From positions 1 to 64,000 of the forward strand of contig JAOPYC010000123.1 in assembly GCA_025964795.1 (NCBI GenBank): a stretch of 64,000 nt of DNA, read 5' to 3'. The translations under genes were made by a program, and so were the position numbers. Under the pieces are notes generated by a model that was not told where the DNA came from, searched no databases, and saw only the letters and a program-made list of their open reading frames with translations. This DNA comes from Marmoricola sp. GTDB lineage: Bacteria > Actinomycetota > Actinomycetes > Propionibacteriales > Nocardioidaceae. This document shows positions 9,267 through 18,265 of the stretch, piece after piece (within the stretch, counting starts at the first letter, position 1; each line of letters starts with the position of its first letter).

Positions 9267-10273
9267 CACCGCACCTTTTTCGACCAGGCGTCCAGGCCGA
9301 CCGCCAGCAGGATGAGGGCGCCCTGCACGATCTGCTCGTACGTCGGGTCCAGCCCGAGCAGCGTGAAGCCGTTGTTGATCATCGCGACGAACAGGACGCC
9401 CAGTGCCGTGCGCCAGATGGCGCCCATGCCACCCATGATGCTCGTGCCTCCGACCACGATGCCGGCGATGACGATGAAGAGCAGGTCACTGCCGGAGTCT
9501 GACTGCCCGGTGCCGACTCGCGATGAGATGAGCACGCCCGCCAGACCGGCGGAGAGGCCGCTGAGCACGTACGTGACGGTGCGCACCCGGTGAACCCGGA
9601 TGCCCGAGAGCCAGGCCGCGTCCTCGTTGCCACCCGTGGCGAAGAGCCGACGGCCGTAGGTGGTCCGGTTCAACAGGAAGGCGCACAGGGCGAGGAAGAT
9701 CACCATGGTGATCACGCCGAGCGTCACCCGGCCGATCTGCGTCCGGCCGTAGGCCTGCCAGGCAGGGTCGTTGGCCACGACGACGTTGCCGCCGGACGTG
9801 ATGATCGCCAGGCCCACCACGGCGAACGAGGTCGCCAGGGTTCCGATCAGCGGGGTGATCCGGCCCCATGTGACCAGCAAGCCGTTGACCAGTCCCACGA
9901 GTGTTCCGGCGAGGACACCGGCGGCTATGCCGAAGACCGCGCCGTGCGAGATGGCCACCTTGGTCCCGACCACTCCGGACAGCGCGAACGTGGCGCCGAT
10001 GGACAGGTCGATCCCGCCGCCGACGAGCACCAGCGTGCCGGCCGCGGCCACGATCAGGATGTAGGACTGCTGGTCCAGCAGATTGAGGAGGTTCGTCGTG
10101 CTGAAGAACGTCTCGTTGCTCAACGACAGCAAGACGAACAGCACGCCGAAGCTGCCGACGATCCCATAGTCACGTGAGACGTTGAGGGCACGACCGAACC
10201 AGCTGGTGCTGGCTCCTGGCTGTGTCGCCGTATCCGATTCGGTCGGCTGGGCTGTCAATGTTCGGACACTCAT
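9266..10273 (-). CDS. Ribose-type ABC transporter permease
   Basis: 335 residues, a BPD_transp_2 (RbsC/XylH) family permease with about eight to ten hydrophobic segments starting near residue 37. The loop GGGIDLSIGATFALSG and the EAA-like region IVVGGTSIMGGMGAIWRTALG are typical. It forms the membrane channel for the adjoining binding protein and double ATPase. Its ATG overlaps the ATPase stop (ATGA at 10270-10273) and its own stop overlaps the dehydrogenase start, so all three are coupled. Although named for sugars, this family also imports purines, autoinducers and other small molecules, so the substrate is open. Confidence 0.92.
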   Translation of the reverse strand: MSVRTLTAQPTESDTATQPGASTSWFGRALNVSRDYGIVGSFGVLFVLLSLSNETFFSTTNLLNLLDQQSYILIVAAAGTLVLVGGGIDLSIGATFALSGVVGTKVAISHGAVFGIAAGVLAGTLVGLVNGLLVTWGRITPLIGTLATSFAVVGLAIITSGGNVVVANDPAWQAYGRTQIGRVTLGVITMVIFLALCAFLLNRTTYGRRLFATGGNEDAAWLSGIRVHRVRTVTYVLSGLSAGLAGVLISSRVGTGQSDSGSDLLFIVIAGIVVGGTSIMGGMGAIWRTALGVLFVAMINNGFTLLGLDPTYEQIVQGALILLAVGLDAWSKKVR

Positions 10274-11790
10274 GCGGCTGGTTCTCCTTCTACACGGCCG
10301 AAGACGGCACTCAAGACCACGGATTCGTTGACATCGGGCCCGGTGATCTCCGCGGTCAGCCGGCCTGAACGCATGACCAGGACGCGATGGGCGAGCCCGA
10401 CGATCTCGTCGAGCTCGGACGAGATGAGCAGCACCGGCAAGCCCTGCGCGGCGAGCTCTGAGATGAGCTCGTAGATGGCGCGCTTGCCACCCACGTCGAC
10501 ACCACGTGTCGGTTCATCGATGATCAGCAGCTGTGGCTGCTCGAGGAGCCACTTGGCGAACAGCAGTCGCTGCTGGTTACCGCCCGAGAGTGACTCCGCC
10601 GGGTGCCCGGCCTTGGACAGGTCGACCCCGAACCGCTCCAGGGCCTTCAGGGTGCGCTCGTTCTCCTGTCGTCTCGACACCACACCTGCCGTGCTGAGCG
10701 AGCGCAGGTGGGGCAACGCGATGTTCTGCTGCAACGAGGCTGTCAGGTGCAGCCCCTGCAGCTTGCGGCTCTCCGGCAGCATCGCGATGCCGGCCTTGAT
10801 GGCATCCCTGGGACCCGTCAGTCTCAGCGCCCGCCCGTCCAGCATCACCTGTCCGGTGGTGGCCCGGTCCGCCCCGAAGATCAGGCGCGCCAGCTCCGAG
10901 CGACCGCTGCCCATCAGGCCGGCCAAGCCGACGATCTCCCCGGCACGCACCTGGAGTGACGCGTCCCTGACGACATCGGCTCGTCCGAGGTTGATCGTCT
11001 CCAGGACTACGGGAGCATCCGCCGCCGGCGGCTTCTTGACCGGGAACGACACGTCAGCGAGCTTGCCCAGCATCGCCGTCACGATGGCGTCAGCGTCGAG
11101 CTCCGCGGCCGGGTCTGTCCGCACGTGACGTCCGTCGCGCATCACTGTCACCGTGTCGGCGACGGCGAGCACGTCGTCGAGGAAGTGCGAGACCAGGACG
11201 ACCGTCGTACCCGACCTGGCGAGGTCCCTGACCACGTCGAGCAGGCCAAGGGCTTCCTCCCGGCTCAGTGCGGCGGTCGGCTCGTCCATCACGATCAGTG
11301 AAGCGTCCCGCGCGAGCGCCCGCATGATCTCGAGCTTCTGCTGGCTGGCAAGGTTGAGTTCCCCGGCCTGCACGTCGGCCGGTACGTCGAATCCGGTGCG
11401 CGCGACCAGCTCGTCGTACCTCCGCCGCATCGTCGCGTGGTCCAGGAGGAACCCGGCCCGCGTCGACGTCGAGCCCAGGAAGACGTTCTCCAGCGCAGAC
11501 CGCGCCGGAAGGACTGACAGCTCCTGGGAGATGAGCACCAGCCCACGGCTGATGGCGTCGTGGGGTGAGTGAAACCTGACGGGCTCGCCGGACACGAGCA
11601 ACTCGCCCTGATCAGGTGAGATGGCGCCGCAGACGAGCTTGCCCAGGGTCGACTTCCCAGCGCCGTTCTCCCCCACCAGGCAGTGGACCGACCCGGGAGC
11701 GATGGTCAGGTTCACGTCCGAGACTGCCGGGATCCCCGCGTAGGCCTTGCCGATCCCTCGCAATTCAACATGTGCAGATGCGTCAACCAC
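10270..11790 (-). CDS. Ribose-type ABC transporter ATP-binding protein, two nucleotide-binding domains
   Basis: 506 residues, RbsA/MglA type. The first domain has a canonical Walker A (VGENGAGKST) and Walker B (LIVMDEPTAA). The second has the degenerate P-loop usual in this family (GLMGSGRSE), signature LSGGNQQR and LLIIDEPTRG. I choose the GTG at 11790 because a GGAGG lies 10 nt upstream; the frame is open to 11844 but without a ribosome site. It energises the permease gene that overlaps it. The gap of 72 bp to the binding-protein gene is short enough for one operon. Confidence 0.93.
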   Translation of the reverse strand: MVDASAHVELRGIGKAYAGIPAVSDVNLTIAPGSVHCLVGENGAGKSTLGKLVCGAISPDQGELLVSGEPVRFHSPHDAISRGLVLISQELSVLPARSALENVFLGSTSTRAGFLLDHATMRRRYDELVARTGFDVPADVQAGELNLASQQKLEIMRALARDASLIVMDEPTAALSREEALGLLDVVRDLARSGTTVVLVSHFLDDVLAVADTVTVMRDGRHVRTDPAAELDADAIVTAMLGKLADVSFPVKKPPAADAPVVLETINLGRADVVRDASLQVRAGEIVGLAGLMGSGRSELARLIFGADRATTGQVMLDGRALRLTGPRDAIKAGIAMLPESRKLQGLHLTASLQQNIALPHLRSLSTAGVVSRRQENERTLKALERFGVDLSKAGHPAESLSGGNQQRLLFAKWLLEQPQLLIIDEPTRGVDVGGKRAIYELISELAAQGLPVLLISSELDEIVGLAHRVLVMRSGRLTAEITGPDVNESVVLSAVFGRVEGEPAA

Positions 11791-11862
11791 AGTGACGAGC
11801 CCTCCGCCGAAAGATGGCGCGGCGCCCGGCATTCGCCATACCAATGCCGGGCGCCGCGATGG

Positions 11863-12885
11863 TCAGGAACCGCTGATCTGCCAGCCGTCCACGTTCGCTG
11901 CGGTGATCTTGCCGTTGTCCGGGACCTTCATCTCCTGGACGGTGTCCAGCCCGTAAGGACCACCACCGTTCTCGATGACGTCCACGAGCTTCTCGATCAC
12001 GAGGCGTCCTTCATCGAAGGTGGGGTTGGCGGTCACGCCGAAGAACTTGCCGTCCTTCACGGCTTGGGCCGACAACTCGACACCGCCGAAGGCGATCAGC
12101 TTCACGGGGTGGTCCAGCTTGGCCTTGTCCAGCACCGGGATGGCAGCCAGCAGGGAGACCTCAGGGCCGATCAGGACGTCGATGCCCGGGTTGCCGGTCA
12201 CCATGGTCTGCGCCGCGGCTGCTCCACCCTGTGCGGACGTCTCACTGTTGGCCTCGCCGGCGATCTTGACGGAGCTGCCCTTGATGGCCGCGTCGTAGTT
12301 GTTCTTGATCGCGGTGTCGTAGGGCGAGCCCTTCTTGATGTACATGTACCCGACCTCGCACGGGTCGATCCCCTCGCAGGCCGACTTGGTCAGCTCGCCC
12401 GCGAGCGTTCCGTGACGCCCGAAGGGCGTCAGCACGGAGACGTCGACACCCTTGGTCTGGATCTTCGAGGACGAGTAGTCGGTGCCAATCGGGAGGTTGG
12501 CAGCGCCGACCTTGATGCCGGCGGACACGGCCTGGGGAACCAGCGACGCAATGGCTGCGCCGTCGAGGGCGCCGTCGATCACGATGCCGTTGTACTTCCC
12601 CGAGGCGATGGCGTCCTGGAACTGGGAGTACTGCTTCTGTGGGCTGAACGCGGCGTCGAGGACCGTAAGGTCGGCGTCGAGCTTCTTGGCGGCCGCCTCG
12701 GCTCCCCGCTTGTTGGCCGCGTTCCCGGTGGTCGATCCGGCGCCCATGATGAAGGCGATCTTCGCCTTGCCCTTGGGTGCCTTGGCATCCGTGCTGCCGG
12801 TCGTGGTGGTCGTGGAGCAGCCGGCTAGCGCGACGAACGTGGCAGTCGCCAGCATCGCCGCTCCGAAGCGGGTGGTGCGTGTCAT
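11863..12885 (-). CDS. Ribose-type ABC transporter substrate-binding lipoprotein
   Basis: 340 residues. The N-terminus MTRTTRFGAAMLATATFVAL ends in lipobox LAGC, so the protein is a lipid-anchored extracellular receptor. The remainder is a periplasmic-binding-protein type 1 fold (Peripla_BP_4): KAKIAFIMGAG, GIVIDGALDGAAIASLVPQA, GNPGIDVLIGPE, TANPTFDEGRLVIEKLVDV. Two Cys in CEGIDPCE may form a disulphide. The ATG overlaps the MDR stop (ATGA) and is preceded by GGAG. It sets the specificity of the importer; the ligand cannot be named from sequence. Confidence 0.92.
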   Translation of the reverse strand: MTRTTRFGAAMLATATFVALAGCSTTTTTGSTDAKAPKGKAKIAFIMGAGSTTGNAANKRGAEAAAKKLDADLTVLDAAFSPQKQYSQFQDAIASGKYNGIVIDGALDGAAIASLVPQAVSAGIKVGAANLPIGTDYSSSKIQTKGVDVSVLTPFGRHGTLAGELTKSACEGIDPCEVGYMYIKKGSPYDTAIKNNYDAAIKGSSVKIAGEANSETSAQGGAAAAQTMVTGNPGIDVLIGPEVSLLAAIPVLDKAKLDHPVKLIAFGGVELSAQAVKDGKFFGVTANPTFDEGRLVIEKLVDVIENGGGPYGLDTVQEMKVPDNGKITAANVDGWQISGS

Positions 12886-14012
12886 GTCATCTCCAGGTGT
12901 GGGTGTGGCGCATGGGTTGTCGTTGGTTCGTCGATCAGGTCCTCGGTCTGAGCGCAACGCAGCAGCAGCTTGCCGATGTGTTCCTGCTCCTCAAGGACCC
13001 TGTGTGCCTCGCCGACCTGATCCAGCGGAAGGATCCGGTCGATGACGGGACGCACGCCCGAGCTCGCCAGGAAGTCGTAGACCTCCCGGAAGTCATTCCA
13101 GCCACCGAAGGGACCACCGATGATCTGGCGGTTCTTCTGGTAGATCTCGCGGATGCTGATGTCGGGACGATCGCCACCCGTGGCGCCGCAGATCAGCATC
13201 CGGCCGCCCTGCGCCAGTGACTCGATCGAGTCCCTCCACGTCGGCGCTCCGACGGCGTCGACCACGACGTCGACGCCCTCGCCACCGGTGGCGTGGCGGA
13301 TCTCCTCCGACCAGCCGGGGCCGGGCGTCACGAACACACGGTGCACGAACGGGAGAGCTGTGAGGCGCTCAGCCTTCTCGGCCGTCCGAGTGGTGGCCCA
13401 GACCTCGGCGCCGCTGTACGCCGCGATCTGCATCGCCGCGACGGACACACCCCCACTGGCCCCGACGACCAGCATCCGCTCGCCCGCACGCAGCCGCCCC
13501 TTGGTGACCAGCATCGTCCAAGCCGTGGTGTACGCGCCGGGTACGGCGGCCGCATCGGCCAACGAGACGTTGTCGGGAATCTTCAGCACCGAGGCCGCCG
13601 GTAGGGCGATCAGCTCGCGTTGGAGGCCCCACTCGTCCTCACCGAGCAGTCCGTAGTCGGAGCAACGACTCTGCTCGCCGCGCCGGCAGTGCCTGCAGTA
13701 GCCGCACGAGAGTGCGGGGAACACCGCCACCCTGTCCCCGACGTTCACCCCAGCCACACCTTCCCCGAGCTCGACGACGACACCCGCACCGTCCACGCCG
13801 AGCACGTGCGGCAGCGCGCGTGGCTGGCGGACGCCGGGGCCGGTCAATCCTTGTCGGATGAACACATCGGCCCGGTTGAGGGCGGCGTACGCCACGCGCA
13901 CCAGCACCTCACCGGCACCCGGCGTCGGGGCGGGGAGATCCAGGGTGACGAGGTTCTCTCGTCCCCCGTAGCCGGTGATCGCGGCAGCCTTCATCGAGGT
14001 CGGGCTCACCAT
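12882..14012 (-). CDS. Zinc-containing MDR oxidoreductase (alcohol dehydrogenase / quinone reductase type)
   Basis: 376 residues from the ATG at 14012 (AAAGGA upstream). Medium-chain dehydrogenase fold: GroES-like part about 1-140, then Rossmann MLVVGASGGVSVAAMQIA for NAD(P)H. The four-Cys structural zinc lobe CGYCRHCRRGEQSRC is present, but the catalytic zinc ligands are not: the usual Cys is replaced in LNRADVFIRQG and the GHE motif reads GVDGAG. It therefore resembles zinc-lobe quinone or enoyl reductases rather than true alcohol dehydrogenases. It lies in the importer operon with an ATGA overlap to the binding-protein gene; its substrate is unknown. Confidence 0.87.
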   Translation of the reverse strand: MVSPTSMKAAAITGYGGRENLVTLDLPAPTPGAGEVLVRVAYAALNRADVFIRQGLTGPGVRQPRALPHVLGVDGAGVVVELGEGVAGVNVGDRVAVFPALSCGYCRHCRRGEQSRCSDYGLLGEDEWGLQRELIALPAASVLKIPDNVSLADAAAVPGAYTTAWTMLVTKGRLRAGERMLVVGASGGVSVAAMQIAAYSGAEVWATTRTAEKAERLTALPFVHRVFVTPGPGWSEEIRHATGGEGVDVVVDAVGAPTWRDSIESLAQGGRMLICGATGGDRPDISIREIYQKNRQIIGGPFGGWNDFREVYDFLASSGVRPVIDRILPLDQVGEAHRVLEEQEHIGKLLLRCAQTEDLIDEPTTTHAPHPHLEMT

Positions 14013-14065
14013 TCGCAGTCCTTTCGAGAACGCACGGAGGAGTCTGTCTCCCCCGTCGGCCGAGC

Positions 14066-15364
14066 TCAGATCGAGGCCAGCTCCTGGTTGGGCATCCGCG
14101 ACAGCAGCGCCGCTGACGCCGCGCCACCCACGGCGGCGAGGTAGGAGCCGGCGACCAGGTGGTAGGGGCTTTCGAGCATGTGGTCGTAGGGGTCGGTGAC
14201 GTCGCCCGGCCCACCGTCGCGCCAGTTGGTCTCGGCGTCCGCGAGTTGGCGGTCGACGACCTCCAGCAACGGGTGGACCCCGAGGTAACCGGCGTCGACG
14301 GCCCACTCCGCCGGCGACCGGAAGCTGAGCAGGTCGGCCGGCATCGTCGCTGCAGCACTGGCCGCCTCAGCGGCCAGCCCAGGGATCTCGTCGAGTGCTG
14401 CCGTCCAGATCGCCCGAGGCGACTCGCCGAACATGGACATCGCGGCGCCATCGTCCAACCACGACTCGGGCGTGCGGTCGCGCAGGCGTGCACAGCGCTC
14501 GGTGATCCGCGCCACGAGCGGCTCGATCCCGGCGCGGTCGGAGTCGACCAGGACGGAGTCGAGCGGCTGGTCGGTGAAGACCTCTCGGTGCGGGCGGTCC
14601 GGCCGCCCGGACTCGTCCAGCTGCCAGGCCACCGCGTTGGTGAGCATGCGGGCCGACAGGGCGGTGTCCTCGAGCGACAAGGACGAACCGAACTCGGGGT
14701 GGGAGCCGAACAGCACGACGCGCCCTCGGCCACGGTCGCCGACGACGATGTTCGCCACGCCTGCGGCGGACGCCCGATCCACCAGGTGGTCTCCGGAGGC
14801 GCCTCCCAAGAAGCTCTCCGAGGGGGTGAAGCGGGGGCCACGCCCCTGCACCCGCGCCAGCACCTGGCCGCCGGTGAAGAACGGGCCGTTGTAGTGCGTG
14901 ACGGGAAACGTCTCGGGCATCCCCGCCATGACGGGGTGGTCCGGAGCAGCGTTCTCCGCGATCAGCTCTCCGATACCGGGAGACTCCAGGATGCCGAACT
15001 GCGACTCCCCCACGTTCCACACCTCGGCGTCGAGGAGACAGAGCTCGCCCTGGGCGGGGCAGAGCTCCAGGAACTTGGCCGGGACGGTGGCGGCGTCATA
15101 GCTCCCGGCACAGGAGCCGATGTACATGCCACCCGCCTCGACGTACTGACGGATCGCGCGGCATCCCTCGACGCCCAGCGGGTCCAGCTGTCCCTGCATG
15201 GCGAGGTAGGCGCCGCCGGGCATGACGAAGGCGTCGAATGACTCCAAGGCCCCTGCCAGCACATCGACGGGGAAGACGAACCGGACCTCGTGTCCGGCTT
15301 GGGCCAGGATTGCTGCGTGGTTGTACGGCGAACCGCCGCCGCCGTAGATCGCGACTCGTGACAT
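14066..15364 (-). CDS. Class I glutamine-amidotransferase-like (BPL_N) protein with a long C-terminal region
   Basis: 432 residues. The first about 250 residues are a flavodoxin-like amidotransferase fold of the BPL_N type: RVAIYGGGGSPYNHAAIL at the start, FVMPGGAYLAMQGQ, nucleophile elbow GSCAGSYDAA with Cys85, and VVLFGSHPEFG late in the fold, which supplies a possible His. Residues about 260-432 are helical, acidic and unlike any domain I recognise. The catalysed reaction is unknown; the fold can hydrolyse amides. It is 53 bp upstream of the MDR gene and 121 bp downstream of the lrp gene, all on one strand, so it is probably in the same operon. Confidence 0.78.
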   Translation of the reverse strand: MSRVAIYGGGGSPYNHAAILAQAGHEVRFVFPVDVLAGALESFDAFVMPGGAYLAMQGQLDPLGVEGCRAIRQYVEAGGMYIGSCAGSYDAATVPAKFLELCPAQGELCLLDAEVWNVGESQFGILESPGIGELIAENAAPDHPVMAGMPETFPVTHYNGPFFTGGQVLARVQGRGPRFTPSESFLGGASGDHLVDRASAAGVANIVVGDRGRGRVVLFGSHPEFGSSLSLEDTALSARMLTNAVAWQLDESGRPDRPHREVFTDQPLDSVLVDSDRAGIEPLVARITERCARLRDRTPESWLDDGAAMSMFGESPRAIWTAALDEIPGLAAEAASAAATMPADLLSFRSPAEWAVDAGYLGVHPLLEVVDRQLADAETNWRDGGPGDVTDPYDHMLESPYHLVAGSYLAAVGGAASAALLSRMPNQELASI

Positions 15365-15485
15365 CGGTGCTCTCCGTCCGTGCAGGTGTTGTGGTGCGAC
15401 GGTTCCTGACCGGGCCAGCCGTCGCTGAATCTCCTAGACGCCGGCGGCGCTGCCGGGAGGTCGAGGTTCGTGTCGTGCTTAACCG

Positions 15486-16652
15486 TCAGTCCGGTGGGGG
15501 TTGCTTGGTGGTGGTTCGCTTTGTCGTCTGCTTGCCGGAGGTCGACTTCGTCGCCGCCTGCTCGCGTGTCCGGCGACGCTGCTTCTGCGCCGCAGGCACC
15601 GTGCTCGTCACCGAGGCACGCTCTTCCTCCGGAACGAACAACGGGTAGCGGAATGCTCGCTTCACCGACTCCAGGACCACGTCGACCTCGATCTCGCGCA
15701 CACCGTCGAGCTCCTGAAGGGTCTCGCTCAAGAACTCGTACAGCGCGGCGTTGTCGCGGAAGATCGCCTCGAAGACGAGGTCGCTGAAACCCGTCGTGGC
15801 GGACACGTAGCGCACGGGCGAAAGCTGAGCCAGCTTGGTGGCAACCTCCTCGAGGTGACCGTGCACGACCCTCAGGTGCACCAGCACCTCGACCTCGAAG
15901 CCCAAGGTCGTGGGCTCCACCATCGCGACGAAGTAGAGCCGGCGTGAGTAGGTCAGGGCTGTGACCCGGCGACCGATCGCAGTCTCGCTCAGCCCCAGCT
16001 CGTGGGAAAGGTCGGCGTAGCTTCGTCGCCCATCCTGGCCGAGGGCCGCCAGCAGGCGCATGTCCATCTCGTCGAGGCGGGCGGGGTTCTCCGCCGACCC
16101 GCGGACCTCCTGCAGCTCTGTCGAGCCGCCATCCGCGTCCAGCAGACCTCTGCTCCACTGGTCACCGGTCTTGAAGGTCTTCAGCACCACGTGGGTCGTC
16201 GAGCCCATCACCGAGCCATAGGCGGGGATCTCGTGGTTCAGCACGCGGGTGAGGTAGCGGCGGTCCGGCACAATCAGCTCGCACATCACGTCACTGCGTC
16301 CGGTCAACAGGGCCACGAACCGTACGTCGGCTCGCTCGGCCAGCTTCTCAGCCAGCGCCGTCGCCTCGCCCGGAGCCGTCCGGAACTCAAGAAGGACGGG
16401 CTGTCCGAACCCGCAGAGGAGCGCGTCGGGCGCAGCCACCACCACCAGCGCTCCGGTTTCACGCAGACGCTGGACCCGACGCAGCACGGTTGTCTCCGAC
16501 ACCCCCACGGAGCTGCCCAGCTGTGCCCAGGAAGCACGGGGGTCCGCCTGCAGCGCGGCGACGATCTTCTGGTCCATGGCGTCGAGCCGGGCCAGTGTGC
16601 GGGTGTCCTTCACACGAGAAGAGTTGCATGAATCCTGCAAGGTGTAAACCAT
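15486..16652 (-). CDS. Lrp/AsnC regulator with two tandem HTH-RAM modules
   Basis: 388 residues, about twice the usual Lrp length. The first winged helix starts at LDAMDQKIVAALQ and a second at LDEMDMRLLAALGQ; each is followed by a ligand-binding RAM/ACT-like domain, so one chain mimics an Lrp dimer. The last about 35 residues are Lys/Arg/Thr-rich and low in complexity. It heads the minus-strand operon and is divergent from the capA-like gene. The ATG at 16652 has AGGAG upstream, but a palindromic site at 16624-16640 would then lie in the coding region; a GTG at 16613 without a ribosome site is the alternative. It likely controls itself and the island. Confidence 0.9.
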   Translation of the reverse strand: MVYTLQDSCNSSRVKDTRTLARLDAMDQKIVAALQADPRASWAQLGSSVGVSETTVLRRVQRLRETGALVVVAAPDALLCGFGQPVLLEFRTAPGEATALAEKLAERADVRFVALLTGRSDVMCELIVPDRRYLTRVLNHEIPAYGSVMGSTTHVVLKTFKTGDQWSRGLLDADGGSTELQEVRGSAENPARLDEMDMRLLAALGQDGRRSYADLSHELGLSETAIGRRVTALTYSRRLYFVAMVEPTTLGFEVEVLVHLRVVHGHLEEVATKLAQLSPVRYVSATTGFSDLVFEAIFRDNAALYEFLSETLQELDGVREIEVDVVLESVKRAFRYPLFVPEEERASVTSTVPAAQKQRRRTREQAATKSTSGKQTTKRTTTKQPPPD

Positions 16653-16769
16653 TTGCGCGGGACTCCTGCAAGAACTGATCGGTAATCTTCGCCGGGATTC
16701 CGCTGCCCCAGACCGACTGTCTCGCTGGATTCGTGCAAAGAACCTTTACCTGACGCTGGAATCATGCGA
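16624..16769. promoter_or_regulatory. Cluster of four Lrp-like operator sites between lrp and capA-like genes
   Basis: Four related 17-bp sequences: 16624-16640 TTGCATGAATCCTGCAA, 16655-16671 GCGCGGGACTCCTGCAA, 16722-16738 TCGCTGGATTCGTGCAA and 16753-16769 ACGCTGGAATCATGCGA. They share GC-N2-GRAYTC-N-TGC-like bases around an imperfect palindrome, the spacing style of Lrp-family sites. The spread over 146 bp suits cooperative binding or wrapping. Confidence 0.6.
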
Positions 16770-16913
16770 TTGTCTCGCGTGTTCGAAACCTTCCGTTCGC
16801 CGGTCCCCTGTGGTGTCAGCGCTGGGCACAGGTCCGGACGTCCGTAGCCACTATCGGCGCTGTCGGCATGCTTTCCGCCGCGGCGCGCCACACCGCCCTA
16901 GGAGAACAAGCCA

Positions 16914-18206
16914 ATGACCTTCACCCTCGCCCTGTCGGGCGACAGCATGATCACCCGCCGCGGGGTGGTCTCGAACACCGAGAAGGCGCGCGGCCTGCAG
17001 CAGCTGATGCAGGCAGCCGATGTGACGTTCACCAACCTCGAGGTCGTCGCCACCGACGTCGAGGGCTATCACAGCTCCGGCGCCTTCACGCCCACTCTCA
17101 CCGCTCCCGCGCACGTGCTCGAGGAACTGCACGAGTACGGCGTCGACGTGGCCGCCTTCGCGAACAACCACACCATGAACCTCGGGATAGAGGGCATGCT
17201 CGACACCGCCCAGGGCCTTCGCCAGCGGGGCGTCGCCTGCGCGGGCGTGGGCCGGACCCTGGGCGAGGCAACGATGCCGGCCTACGTCAGCACCCAGGCG
17301 GGCACTGTCGCGGTTGTCGCCTGCACCGCGACCTTCGCCTCCGGCGAGGAGGCCACCCGTCCCTCCGACACGATGCGCGGCAGGCCCGGCCTCAACCCGC
17401 TGCGTCACTCGGTGCGTCTGGGAGTCACCGAGACGCAGCTGTCGGCGCTCGCGGAGACGCACGCCGAGCTGGGTCTGGACGACCAGATCAACTACCTGCG
17501 CGAGATGCGCTTCCTGCCCGAGGCGAACGGCACTGATCACCTCCTCTTCGGCGGCACGTTCTTCGAGACCGAGACTCCCCGCGTCGAGAGCACCTGTGCA
17601 CCTTCGGACCTGGCGCGGATCTGCCACTGGGTCAAGGAGGCCAAGATGCGCTCCCACATCGCGGTGGTCAGCATCCACTCGCACGAGAACGGCAGCACCC
17701 TCACCGAGCCTGCCGACTTCTTCGTCGACTTCGCCCACGCCGTGATCGATGCGGGCGCGGACGTCGTCGTAGGGCACGGTCCCCACCGCGTACGCGGCAT
17801 CGAGATCTACAACGGGCGGCCGATCTTCTACAGCCTCGGCAACTTCGTGGGTCAGTTCGAGCTGATGAGCGTGCTGTCCTCGCACACCTACGACGTCCTC
17901 GGCGTACCCGATGACCTGGCTCCACACGAGGTGCTGGGCGGAAACTGCCTCGGGTTCGCCGACCACGAGGAGTACTGGCGCTCCTTCGTGCCGGTCCTGC
18001 AGTTCGACGGATCAGAGCTGGTCGGCATCGAGATCCACCCGATCGGCCTGGGCTTCGACCTGCCGGCCCCCGTGCGCGGTCGCCCCATGCTGGCGTCCTC
18101 GGAGGAGGCAGACGCCGTCATGGAGGACCTCGAGCGGCTCTCGGCCCGGTTCGGCACCACGTTCATCCGCGAGCGAGACGGCGCCACCATCAAGCTGGGT
18201 GACTGA
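16914..18206 (+). CDS. CapA-family (PGA_cap) metallophosphatase-fold protein, cytosolic
   Basis: 430 residues, the fold found in poly-gamma-glutamate protein CapA and related proteins. Metal-site motifs are present: GDSM (Asp10), TNLE (Asn41), ANNHTMN (Asn85-His86), SIHSH, and GHGPHRVRGIEIYNGRPIFY with SLGNF. Unlike capsule CapA proteins it has no signal peptide or membrane anchor, so it should act in the cytoplasm. AGGAG precedes the ATG. It is divergent from the lrp gene across a cluster of shared operators and far from any capsule gene, so a catabolic or amide/phosphoester role in the island is more likely than polymer synthesis (inference). Confidence 0.83.
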   Translation: MTFTLALSGDSMITRRGVVSNTEKARGLQQLMQAADVTFTNLEVVATDVEGYHSSGAFTPTLTAPAHVLEELHEYGVDVAAFANNHTMNLGIEGMLDTAQGLRQRGVACAGVGRTLGEATMPAYVSTQAGTVAVVACTATFASGEEATRPSDTMRGRPGLNPLRHSVRLGVTETQLSALAETHAELGLDDQINYLREMRFLPEANGTDHLLFGGTFFETETPRVESTCAPSDLARICHWVKEAKMRSHIAVVSIHSHENGSTLTEPADFFVDFAHAVIDAGADVVVGHGPHRVRGIEIYNGRPIFYSLGNFVGQFELMSVLSSHTYDVLGVPDDLAPHEVLGGNCLGFADHEEYWRSFVPVLQFDGSELVGIEIHPIGLGFDLPAPVRGRPMLASSEEADAVMEDLERLSARFGTTFIRERDGATIKLGD

Positions 18207-18223
18207 CCGGCGACGCAGAGCTG

Positions 18224-18261
18224 CCGCCCCCGTACGACGCGGCCGCGTCGTACGGGGGCGG
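18224..18261. terminator. 38-bp perfect palindrome, bidirectional terminator
   Basis: Two 19-nt halves (CCGCCCCCGTACGACGCGG and its exact complement) meet without a loop base between the convergent capA-like and racemase genes, 17 bp after one stop and 4 bp from the other. No T-run follows on either side, as is common for actinobacterial terminators. Confidence 0.85.
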
Positions 18262-18265
18262 TCGC

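Noticed and set aside
18224-18261. 38-bp palindrome as a recombination or phage attachment site
   Set aside because: It sits exactly between two convergent stop codons, which makes a bidirectional terminator the better reading.
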